Source: Propionibacteriaceae bacterium (GTDB lineage: Bacteria; Actinomycetota; Actinomycetes; Propionibacteriales; Propionibacteriaceae). From it: a stretch of 6,137 bases of DNA. The translations under genes were made by a program, and so were the position numbers. A model generated the notes under the pieces. That model was not told the origin of the DNA. It did no database searches and saw only the letters and a list, made by a program, of their open reading frames with translations. The stretch spans positions 1-6,137 of the forward strand of contig JAGXHS010000048.1 of assembly GCA_024636075.1 (NCBI GenBank). The letters run 5' to 3'. This document shows, piece after piece, positions 1-6,107 of the stretch (position 1 is its first letter; every line of letters begins with the position of its first letter).

Positions 1-7
1 CGGCACC

Positions 8-59
8 GCTCTGACAGGATGGCCTCGCTCTGACAGGATGGCCTCGCTCTGACAGGATG
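8..59 (+). repeat. 19-bp tandem repeat (2.7 copies) ending at the coaA start codon
   Basis: The unit GCTCTGACAGGATGGCCTC occurs at 8-26 and 27-45, and its first 14 bases recur at 46-59, where the ATG is the coaA start. The copies are identical. Each contains TGACAGGATG, a stop codon separated by four bases from a start codon. ATG at 19 and ATG at 38 each open a four-codon reading frame (Met-Ala-Ser-Leu) that ends at TGA 31-33 and TGA 50-52. The TGA at 12-14 could likewise end an upstream gene whose body lies outside the window. The repeat is seen directly; any role in translation is inference. An assembly artefact near a contig edge is possible. Confidence 0.9.
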
Positions 60-1025
60 AGTACCGTGCACGCCGTGGGAGAACCGGACGACCCCAGTGG
101 TCCGTTCATCGAGATGGATCGCGCCAGCTGGGCAGATCTGGCCGATCACACCGACATCGACCTGGACGACGCGACCCTGGCGCGGTTGCGGGGATTGGGC
201 GACGCGACCAGCCAAGAAGACGTGGCTGAAGTGTACTTGCCACTCACCCAGCTGATCCACCTGCGGATGCGCCACACCGGGCACCTGTATCGCGCCACCA
301 ACGCGTTCCTGAACTTGTCGGTGGACAGGACACCGTTCATCGTCGGAGTCGCGGGGTCGGTGGCCGTCGGCAAGTCCACCACGGCGCGATTGCTGCGGGA
401 ATTGTTGTCCCAGTGCCCCGGTAATCCAAAAGTGGAGCTGGTCACCACGGACGGGTTCCTGTTGCCGAACGCGGAACTGGAGAAGCTGGGCCTGATGCAG
501 CGGAAAGGGTTCCCCAACACCTACGACCGCAAGGCACTGGTCAACTTCGTGGTGCAAGTGAAGTCCGGGGCGGAGGAGGTTCGAGCGCCGGTGTACTCAC
601 ACATGGTCTACGACATCCTGCCCGGCGAGTCAGAGGTGATCCGACGGCCTGACATCCTGATCGTCGAGGGTCTGAACGTGTTGCAACCCGCACGTCGCCG
701 CGAGAACGGCACCCGCGGACTGTCCCTGGCTGACTTCTTCGACTTCTCGGTGTATGTCGACGCTGACGAGGAACACATCAAGCGCTGGTTCACCGAGCGA
801 TTCCTTGTCCTGCGGGAAACGGCATTCACGGATCCGCGAAGTTATTTCACGCAGTTCGCGTCGATGAGTGATGACCAGGCATCCGCGTTCGCCCGCCGGG
901 TTTGGGACGAGGTGAACGGGCCCAATCTGAAGATGAACATCCGACCAACTCGTGGCCGGGCAACGGCCATCCTCTACAAGGCTCACGACCACGGTGTGCG
1001 CAGCGTGCGGGTCCGAAAGCTGTGA
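57..1025 (+). CDS. coaA: Type I pantothenate kinase (CoaA)
   Basis: CoaA phosphorylates pantothenate with ATP, the first and usually rate-controlling step of coenzyme A synthesis, in the cytoplasm. The 322-residue product has the family's usual length (about 310-320). It carries a P-loop at residues 97-108 (GVAGSVAVGKST), the TTDGF segment at 130-134 whose Asp132 matches the catalytic Asp of bacterial CoaA, the YSHMVYDI segment at 180-187, LIVEGLNVLQ at 201-210, and the conserved Arg/Lys-Leu C-terminus. Family knowledge says CoA feeds back on this enzyme type. ATG 57 is the start because the N-terminus lines up with the mycobacterial enzyme as I recall it. There is no properly spaced Shine-Dalgarno: AGG abuts the ATG, and the start is the last copy of a tandem repeat. 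This suggests translation coupled to whatever reads through from upstream. The gene converges on glmM. Confidence 0.97.
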   Translation: MSTVHAVGEPDDPSGPFIEMDRASWADLADHTDIDLDDATLARLRGLGDATSQEDVAEVYLPLTQLIHLRMRHTGHLYRATNAFLNLSVDRTPFIVGVAGSVAVGKSTTARLLRELLSQCPGNPKVELVTTDGFLLPNAELEKLGLMQRKGFPNTYDRKALVNFVVQVKSGAEEVRAPVYSHMVYDILPGESEVIRRPDILIVEGLNVLQPARRRENGTRGLSLADFFDFSVYVDADEEHIKRWFTERFLVLRETAFTDPRSYFTQFASMSDDQASAFARRVWDEVNGPNLKMNIRPTRGRATAILYKAHDHGVRSVRVRKL

Positions 1026-1033
1026 TCAGGCGG

Positions 1034-1055
1034 GCTGACCTCCGAGTCGGTCAGC
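1034..1055 (+). terminator. Small hairpin after coaA, candidate terminator
   Basis: A perfect 7-bp inverted repeat, GCTGACC (1034-1040) and GGTCAGC (1049-1055), with an 8-base loop lies 8 bases after the coaA stop codon. It has no T-tract, which is common in actinobacterial terminators but also makes the call weak. Position between convergent genes supports a termination role. Confidence 0.45.
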
Positions 1056-1094
1056 AACACCCCGGCCGCCTCCGATCTGTCCGGTTCACTGGGT

Positions 1095-1122
1095 CGCTGT
1101 GATGTCTTTCCGGCTCACAGCG
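1095..1122 (-). terminator. Hairpin spanning the glmM stop codon, candidate terminator
   Basis: A perfect 8-bp inverted repeat, CGCTGTGA (1095-1102) and TCACAGCG (1115-1122), with a 12-base loop. On the minus strand the first arm contains the last codons and TGA stop of glmM. There is no T-tract after it. It could act in either direction between coaA and glmM. The pairing is seen; the function is inferred. Confidence 0.45.
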
Positions 1123-2467
1123 TGGCGCGCTGTTTGACCAGCGCAGCCAGTTCTTCGCACACCTGCCGGGCGTGCTCGGGGGTCTCGGCTTCGACCATCA
1201 CCCGCACCACAGGCTCGGTCCCCGACGGACGCAGCAGCACCCGACCATGATCACCGAGTTCCTTGTTGGCTTGCGCCACGCCGGCATTGATCTCAGTGTC
1301 GGCTCCTGCCCGCAGCTTGTCGACCCCGCGCACGTTGATCATCACCTGCGGCAAATGCGACATCACCGAGGCCAGTTCAGCCAGCGGCTTGCCGGTGCTC
1401 GCCATCCGGGCGGCCAGGTGCAGACCGGTCAACACTCCGTCTCCGGTGGTGGCGAACTCGGCCATGATGACGTGGCCCGATTGTTCGCCGCCGAGGCTGA
1501 AGCCGTTGGCCTTCATCGATTCCAACACGTAGCGGTCGCCCACCTTGGTCTGGTCGACGCGGATTCCGTGCTCCCGCATGGCATTGATGAAACCCAGGTT
1601 GCTCATCACGGTTGCCACCACGGTGTCGGAGGCCAGAACGTGGTCCTCCTTCATCGCCAGCGCGAGGATTGCCAGAATCTCGTCGCCATCGACCGGGGCA
1701 CCTTTCGCATCCACGGCGAGACACCGGTCAGCGTCGCCGTCGAAGGCGAGGCCCATATCAGCAGTGTGGCTCAGCACGGCGGCCTGCAGGTCCTCGATGT
1801 GGGTGGATCCACAGTTGTCGTTGATGTTCAAACCGTCGGGGGTGTTGTGGATCGCGATCACTGTCGCACCCTGCTTCTCGAAGGCCTTCACCGCAGTGAC
1901 CGAGGAGGCGCCGTTGGCGCAGTCCAACACCACTGTGAGCTCGGACAGCGTGTTCTCCGCACCCAGACTCGCCGTCAGATGGTTCACGTAGGTGTCGATC
2001 GCCAACGTATCGTCACAGATGCGCCCGACGAGGGCTCCGGTCGGGCGCTGCCACGGTTCCTGCATCCTCTCCTCGATCGCGTCTTCGAGGAAGTCGTCCA
2101 ACTTCACCCCACCCCGGCTGAAGAACTTGATGCCGTTGTCGGGCATCGCGTTGTGTGACGCCGACAGCATCACACCGAGGTCGGCCTTGTGATCGTTCAC
2201 CAGGAAGGCCAGACCGGGGGTGGGCACCACGCCGATCCGGCGAACGTCCACGCCAGCACTGGCCAGACCGGCCACCACTGCCGACTCCAGGAACTCGCCG
2301 GAGACGCGCGGATCCCGCCCCACCAGGGCGACGGGGCGACGTTCCCCGAAGACGCCCGCCTCGCCGAGCACGTGGGCTGCGCCGACCGAGAGGTTGAGCG
2401 CCAATTCCGCGGTGATGTCCACGTTCGCCTCACCACGGACGCCATCAGTTCCAAAAAGTCGCGACAT
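1115..2467 (-). CDS. glmM: Phosphoglucosamine mutase (GlmM)
   Basis: GlmM interconverts glucosamine-6-phosphate and glucosamine-1-phosphate, feeding UDP-GlcNAc and so peptidoglycan synthesis in the cytoplasm. The 450-residue length is typical. It begins with the hallmark MSRLFGTDGVRG. It has the phosphoserine loop SASHNAMPDNGIKF at 102-115 with active-site Ser104, the Mg-binding loop DGDADR at 243-248, the sugar-binding loop GGEQSGH at 326-332, and the phosphate-binding loop RPSGTEP at 413-419, so all four alpha-D-phosphohexomutase domains are present. Family enzymes are activated by phosphorylation of the loop serine. ATG 2467 is fixed by the conserved N-terminus. No Shine-Dalgarno precedes it, and a -10-like TAGAGT ends 8 bases upstream, consistent with a leaderless mRNA. 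It lies downstream of rplM-rpsI, a common actinobacterial order. Confidence 0.98.
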   Translation of the reverse strand: MSRLFGTDGVRGEANVDITAELALNLSVGAAHVLGEAGVFGERRPVALVGRDPRVSGEFLESAVVAGLASAGVDVRRIGVVPTPGLAFLVNDHKADLGVMLSASHNAMPDNGIKFFSRGGVKLDDFLEDAIEERMQEPWQRPTGALVGRICDDTLAIDTYVNHLTASLGAENTLSELTVVLDCANGASSVTAVKAFEKQGATVIAIHNTPDGLNINDNCGSTHIEDLQAAVLSHTADMGLAFDGDADRCLAVDAKGAPVDGDEILAILALAMKEDHVLASDTVVATVMSNLGFINAMREHGIRVDQTKVGDRYVLESMKANGFSLGGEQSGHVIMAEFATTGDGVLTGLHLAARMASTGKPLAELASVMSHLPQVMINVRGVDKLRAGADTEINAGVAQANKELGDHGRVLLRPSGTEPVVRVMVEAETPEHARQVCEELAALVKQRATL

Positions 2468-2475
2468 GAAGAGCC

Positions 2476-2481
2476 ACTCTA
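2476..2481 (-). promoter_or_regulatory. Candidate -10 element for leaderless glmM transcript
   Basis: On the minus strand TAGAGT fits the TANNNT pattern of actinobacterial -10 elements and ends 8 bases before the glmM ATG, which puts the expected transcription start at or within a base or two of the start codon. No good -35 hexamer is visible at 16-18 bases upstream (ATGCCC at 17). The absence of a ribosome binding site before glmM agrees with a leaderless start. Confidence 0.4.
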
Positions 2482-2505
2482 GCGTCCATCAACCAGCCGG
2501 GCATG

Positions 2506-2544
2506 CGCGACGGCCGCCATCGTGGAGCGATGACGGCCGTCGCG
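2506..2544 (-). terminator. 17-bp-stem hairpin between rpsI and glmM
   Basis: Arms 2506-2522 and 2528-2544 pair over 17 positions with one non-Watson-Crick pair, which is a U-G wobble in the minus-strand RNA, and close a 5-base loop. The stem is mostly G and C. It begins 31 bases after the rpsI stop and has no U-tract on the glmM side. Most likely it is an intrinsic-type terminator, or a processing or stability hairpin, that sets rplM-rpsI output apart from glmM. The structure is seen directly; the role is inferred. Confidence 0.7.
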
Positions 2545-2575
2545 GGTGAATTCAGATCAGCGCCGGAAGTTCGAA

Positions 2576-3142
2576 TCAGCGCTTGCTGTACTGCGGCGCC
2601 TTGCGTGCCTTCTTCAGACCAGCCTTCTTGCGTTCCTTGATGCGGGCGTCGCGGCTCAGCAGCCCAGCCTTCTTCAGGGCGGGACGGCTCGCTTCAGCGT
2701 CCACCTGGTTCAGTGCCCTGGCCACACCCAGACGCAGCGCGCCGGCCTGACCGGTGACTCCGCCGCCATGGATACGGGCGATGACGTCGTAGGAGCCCTG
2801 CACCCCCGCGGTGACAAACGGCTCGTTCACGGTCTGCTGGTGCAGCTTGTTCGGGAAGTACTCCGCCAAGCCGTGACCATTGATCTGCCACTGACCGTCA
2901 CCCGGAACGATCCGCACCCGAGCGACGGCTTCCTTGCGGCGGCCGGTGCCGGCGCCGGGGGCGATGATCGCCGTGCGGCCGGTAGTGGGGGCATTGCCCA
3001 CCGACGCATCCGAGTCGGAGCGGAAGGCGATCTCGCGATCGTTCTCGTCGGTGAACGACTCGATCTCTTCGGTCGTCTCGTCAAGCTCTGCGGTTTCAGA
3101 CACTGTGTTTCCTTGGTTGTCGATCGTCATGAGATCAGTCAC
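2576..3142 (-). CDS. rpsI: 30S ribosomal protein S9 (RpsI)
   Basis: S9 is a small-subunit head protein whose C-terminal tail reaches the P-site tRNA. The conserved domain covers residues about 60-188. It includes GTGRRKEAVARVR at 65-77, YFPNKLHQQ at 95-103, IHGGGVTGQAGALRLGVARAL at 124-144 and the basic tail ending KAPQYSKR. Residues 1-60 form an acidic, low-complexity extension (15 Asp/Glu against 3 Arg), a known type in actinobacterial S9 and presumably disordered. The longest start is GTG 3142, whose bases overlap the rplM stop as GTGA; ATG 3130 is an alternative giving 184 residues. Neither has a clear Shine-Dalgarno, so translation is probably coupled to rplM. The hairpin at 2506-2544 lies just downstream. 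Confidence 0.98.
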   Translation of the reverse strand: MTDLMTIDNQGNTVSETAELDETTEEIESFTDENDREIAFRSDSDASVGNAPTTGRTAIIAPGAGTGRRKEAVARVRIVPGDGQWQINGHGLAEYFPNKLHQQTVNEPFVTAGVQGSYDVIARIHGGGVTGQAGALRLGVARALNQVDAEASRPALKKAGLLSRDARIKERKKAGLKKARKAPQYSKR

Positions 3143-3582
3143 TGAGCGATCTGGGTGATCTCGTACGGCTGGGGCTTCTGGGCAGCGTGCGGATGTTCCG
3201 GGCCGGCGTAGACCTTCAGCTTGCCCATCAGCTGTCGGCTCAACTTGTTCTTCGGCAGCATGCCCCAGACGGCGAGTTCCACAGCCTTGCGGGGATCGGA
3301 GACCAACATCTCGCCGATCGGGACCGCCTTCAGGCCGCCCGGTCGACCGGAGTGGCGGTAGCGCATCGAATCGTTGCGCTTGTTGCCGGTGAGGGCAATC
3401 TTGGCGGCGTTGACGATGACCACGAAGTCACCGCCGTCGACGTGCGGTGCGAAGGTTGCCTTGTGCTTGCCGCGCAACAGCGTGGCCGCTGTGACGGCGA
3501 GACGCCCGAGGACAACATCCTCGGCGTCGATCACATGCCACTCGCGCGTGATCTCGCCGGGCTTGGGGCTGTACGTGGACAC
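3139..3582 (-). CDS. rplM: 50S ribosomal protein L13 (RplM)
   Basis: L13 binds 23S rRNA early in large-subunit assembly. The sequence shows TYSPKPGE at the N-terminus, WHVIDAEDVVLGRLA at residues 15-29, RGKHKATFAPHVDGGDF around 38-54, MLPKNKLSRQL in the last third, and KVYAGPEHPHAAQKPQPYEI near the end. All are L13 hallmarks. GTG 3582 is chosen because it gives 147 residues, the usual actinobacterial length, and aligns with the N-termini of other L13 proteins. ATG 3606 (155 residues) and TTG 3633 (164 residues) are open alternatives, and no start has a convincing ribosome binding site. It is the first gene of the rplM-rpsI pair, overlaps rpsI by four bases, and has a promoter candidate at 3684-3713. 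Confidence 0.97.
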   Translation of the reverse strand: MSTYSPKPGEITREWHVIDAEDVVLGRLAVTAATLLRGKHKATFAPHVDGGDFVVIVNAAKIALTGNKRNDSMRYRHSGRPGGLKAVPIGEMLVSDPRKAVELAVWGMLPKNKLSRQLMGKLKVYAGPEHPHAAQKPQPYEITQIAQ

Positions 3583-3683
3583 GCTCACAGACCAATCTTT
3601 CGTCATCGTGGAACAGGGTTCGTGGTGGCGCAACGATCATCGGCACCAAAGGGTCACCGAAGCACAGTGCGCAACAGCTCTCC

Positions 3684-3713
3684 AGCGTAGTGCGACCACC
3701 GGCACCGGGTCAA
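3684..3713 (-). promoter_or_regulatory. Sigma-70-type promoter for rplM-rpsI
   Basis: On the minus strand TTGACC (3713-3708) and TACGCT (3689-3684) are separated by 18 bases. This is close to the housekeeping consensus TTGACA / TANNNT. The predicted start near 3677 leaves a leader of about 70-95 bases before rplM, depending on the start codon used. The promoter sits in the 104-155-base gap after treZ, where a ribosomal operon promoter is expected. Confidence 0.65.
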
Positions 3714-3737
3714 AACGGGTGAGGTGTGCCCACCACT

Positions 3738-5534
3738 TCAACGCCGGGCACTCCCCTCAACGCGACCACTGGGGGGCGAGTTCGTCATCAGCAGCACCGC
3801 CCCGGCGTGACCGCCCAGCACCACGGCACCCCCATCAACCGTCACGTTTCCGATCTGCAGCAACACTTCGGGATGTTCTTCGAGATCGATCCGTGCTTCT
3901 TCCATGTCGAAGTTCACCGCCACCGACAGCTCTGCACCGCGGTCCATCATGAACCAGTGACCCTCGGGGTCGAAGGCGGCGCTGATCCATTCGAATCGTG
4001 GATCACTCAGGTCGGGGTAGGTGCGTCGCAACTCGATCAGCTGCCGATACATCGCCAGGATCTCCGATTGTGGCGCTGTTTCCCGCTCGTGCCAGTCGAG
4101 CACCGACGCTTCGAAGGTGCTGTACGCCTGCGGATCCGGGACCAGAGAGGTGTCCCATTCCATCAAGGCGAATTCCTCGTACCGACCCTTGGTGACGGCT
4201 TCGGCAAGTTCCGGTTCCGGGTGCGACGAGAAAAACATGAAGGGTGTTGTGGCACCCCACTCCTCTCCCATGAAGATCATCGGCGTGTAGGCGCAGAGCA
4301 ATGTCAACATCGCCGCCAGTTTCAACTGCTGCGGGGTCTGGTGATTGGAGAGGCGGGCACCGTCGGCGCGGTTGCCAATCTGGTCGTGGTTGTCAGAGCA
4401 GATCACCAGCCGCCATGTCGGGATCGTGGGCGTGTCCAGCCGGCGGCCGTGGCGACGGCCACGGAAGGAAGACTTGGTGCCGTCATGGTAGAAGCCCGTC
4501 TCCACCACCTTGCCCAACGCATCCAGCGTTGCGAAGTCTGCGTAATAGCCGGTGTCGTCGCCGGTCAGGTTGGCCAACAGGGCGTGGTGGAAGTCATCGC
4601 TCCACTGGGCGGTCAACCCATATCCACCGGCTTCTCTCGGATTGATCAGTCGGGGATCGTTCATGTCGGATTCGGCGATCAGCGACAGCGGACGTTTGAG
4701 GAATGTGCTCAGCGCTCCGACCTCGACGGCCATCTCCTCCAGCACGTGGATGGCCGTGGTGTCGATCAGGGCGTGCACCGCGTCGAGTCGCAGGCCGTCG
4801 ACGTGGTAGTCGCGCAGCCACATCACGGCGTTGTCGATGATGTATCGACGCACCTGGTCCGATCCAGGATTGGTCAGGTTGATCGCACTGCCCCACGGCG
4901 ACTGCACGGTGTCATCGAGGTAGGGACCGTACTGCGGCAGGTAGTTTCCCGATGGGCCGAGATGGTTGTACACGACGTCCTGGATCACGGCAAGGCCCCG
5001 CCCATGACAGGCGTCGACGAAACGCTGGTAGGCCGCCGGGCCGCCATAGGGTTCGTGCACAGCGAACCAGCAGGCACCGTCGTAGCCCCAACCTTCTCGA
5101 CCGTTGAAGGCATTCACCGGCATCAGTTCGATGAAATCAATGCCCAACTCCACCAGGTGATCCAGCTTGTCGATGGCGGCGTCGAGGGTCCCTTCCTCGG
5201 TGAAGGTGCCGACATGGAGTTCGTAGATCACCCCGCCGGCGAGCTGGCGCCCGGTCCACTTCTGGTCGGTCCACTCGAAGTCGTCGAAGTCATAGGCCTT
5301 GCTCAGCTCGTGCACCCCGTGCGGTTGCCAACGCGAGCGTGGCGACGGTGTCAATCCTTCGGCGTGGTCCAACCGGTAGCCGTATTCGGCGCCGGCTGGA
5401 ATGCTGTCCCGCGCTTCTTCGGGAAGCCGCCACCAGCCATTGTCCGGATCGGGTTGCAGGGCGATGGTCTGGCCATCGGCGACCAACTCCCCATGGTCAG
5501 GGATGGGCGCCCACACGTCGAAAGACATGGTCAT
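3738..5534 (-). CDS. treZ: Malto-oligosyltrehalose trehalohydrolase (TreZ)
   Basis: TreZ (GH13, EC 3.2.1.141) cleaves trehalose from maltooligosyltrehalose made by TreY, the last step of the glycogen/maltodextrin-to-trehalose route, in the cytoplasm. The 598-residue protein has an N-terminal beta-sandwich (about 1-95), then a TIM barrel with DVVYNHLGPSGNYL at 186-199, GLRLDAVHAL at 247-256 (nucleophile Asp251), LIAESDMNDPRL at 285-296 (acid/base Glu288), SDNHDQIGNR at 380-389 (Asp384), and FMGEEWGATTPF at 421-432, a segment shared with TreZ enzymes. The catalytic triad is intact. ATG 5534 is preferred because GGAGGT lies 9 bases upstream. The frame stays open to 5630 but has no homologous residues there, and ATG 5528 would leave 15 bases. 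No treY or treX is adjacent: rplM follows and a divergent M20 gene precedes. Confidence 0.96.
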   Translation of the reverse strand: MTMSFDVWAPIPDHGELVADGQTIALQPDPDNGWWRLPEEARDSIPAGAEYGYRLDHAEGLTPSPRSRWQPHGVHELSKAYDFDDFEWTDQKWTGRQLAGGVIYELHVGTFTEEGTLDAAIDKLDHLVELGIDFIELMPVNAFNGREGWGYDGACWFAVHEPYGGPAAYQRFVDACHGRGLAVIQDVVYNHLGPSGNYLPQYGPYLDDTVQSPWGSAINLTNPGSDQVRRYIIDNAVMWLRDYHVDGLRLDAVHALIDTTAIHVLEEMAVEVGALSTFLKRPLSLIAESDMNDPRLINPREAGGYGLTAQWSDDFHHALLANLTGDDTGYYADFATLDALGKVVETGFYHDGTKSSFRGRRHGRRLDTPTIPTWRLVICSDNHDQIGNRADGARLSNHQTPQQLKLAAMLTLLCAYTPMIFMGEEWGATTPFMFFSSHPEPELAEAVTKGRYEEFALMEWDTSLVPDPQAYSTFEASVLDWHERETAPQSEILAMYRQLIELRRTYPDLSDPRFEWISAAFDPEGHWFMMDRGAELSVAVNFDMEEARIDLEEHPEVLLQIGNVTVDGGAVVLGGHAGAVLLMTNSPPSGRVEGSARR

Positions 5535-5543
5535 GGTGTCGGG

Positions 5544-5549
5544 ACCTCC
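5544..5549 (-). promoter_or_regulatory. Ribosome binding site of treZ
   Basis: GGAGGT on the minus strand is a near-perfect anti-16S match, 9 bases before ATG 5534. It is the strongest Shine-Dalgarno in the window and decides the treZ start against the longer open frame beginning at 5630. Confidence 0.85.
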
Positions 5550-5577
5550 ACTGGCGTGTTTGATTTCGAGAATTGCA

Positions 5578-5586
5578 GCTATAGCA
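5578..5586 (-). promoter_or_regulatory. Candidate extended -10 for treZ in the divergent gap
   Basis: Minus-strand TGCTATAGC fits an extended -10 (TGN followed by TATAGC). Transcription would start near 5571 and leave a leader of roughly 37 bases that includes the GGAGGT site. No good -35 is seen. The core GCTATAGC is palindromic, so the same bases offer TATAGC to the plus-strand M20 gene, but the nearest plus-strand -35-like TTGATT (5560-5565) is only 14 bases away. The rest of the 110-base gap shows nothing I can assign. Confidence 0.35.
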
Positions 5587-5644
5587 GGATATGCCAACCT
5601 CACCCCATCTGGCATCCGGGGAGTCGACACGGCACAGTTGATCC

Positions 5645-6107
5645 ATGGACACCCACATCACCAACGGTGAGTCACTCGGCCCAGCGCATCGCCGGGTTCT
5701 GGACGAAGTCGATCCGCACCAGATCGTCAATGATCTGGTGCGGTTGGTCAGGGTGCCCAGTGTCACCGCCACCGACGCCGAGTCCCAACTGCAACACGAC
5801 ACGGCAGCCCGGCTTGACGAACTCGGTCTCGACGTGGATGTCTGGCAGATCGACCTCGAGGAACTGCAGAACGATCCCGGGAATCCCGGCACCGAGGTGC
5901 CGCGCAGCGAGGGGTACGGGGTGGTCGCGACCTCGACCGGAGACGGACCGCCGGCGCTCATCCTGCAGGGCCACATCGACGTGGTTCCGGTGGGCGACCT
6001 GGCCAAGTGGGACCGTGACCCGTTCAGCGGCCACGTCGAAGGAGACGTGGTGCACGGGCGGGGGGCAGCTGACATGAAGGCCGGCATCGCCGCCAACATG
6101 GCTGTGG
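5645..6107 (+). CDS. M20-family metallopeptidase/deacylase, N-terminal part (truncated by contig end)
   Basis: This frame is open from ATG 5645 to the right edge, giving about 154 genomic residues of a protein normally near 400-450. It shows an N-terminal helix with RLVRVPSV (33-40), then GHIDVVPVGD (109-118) and GRGAADMKAG (138-147). His110 and Asp143 match the zinc ligands of the M20/ArgE/DapE family, 33 residues apart as in DapE, and Asp112 is the catalytic-supporting Asp. The family includes acetylornithine deacetylases, succinyl-diaminopimelate desuccinylases and dipeptidases; the exact substrate cannot be told from this part. TGA at 5639 blocks any longer frame, so ATG 5645 is the first possible start. 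No clear Shine-Dalgarno is present. Codons after 6107 are adapter sequence. The gene is divergent from treZ with 110 bases between them. Confidence 0.92.

Noticed and set aside
1172..2158. A 328-codon plus-strand open frame
   Set aside because: It lies wholly antisense to glmM, has low-complexity His/Arg/Gly content and no motif; a GC-driven shadow.
3583..3633. Longer L13 products from TTG 3633 or ATG 3606
   Set aside because: They would add 8 to 17 residues before the point where L13 proteins normally begin. I could not exclude ATG 3606, but family length favours GTG 3582.
3607..3683. A structured autoregulatory leader (L13-type) upstream of rplM
   Set aside because: I looked for strong stems and found only short, imperfect pairings, so I do not claim a leader element.
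5535..5630. Longer treZ product starting at 5630 (630 residues)
   Set aside because: The extra 32 residues match nothing in the TreZ family, and the GGAGGT site points to ATG 5534.
3726..6077. A 783-codon plus-strand open frame, longer than treZ
   Set aside because: It is antisense to treZ and then out of frame over the M20 gene. Its translation is His/Arg/Val-rich with no recognisable domain, while the opposite strand has complete GH13 catalytic motifs. Long antisense frames are common in high-GC coding DNA.
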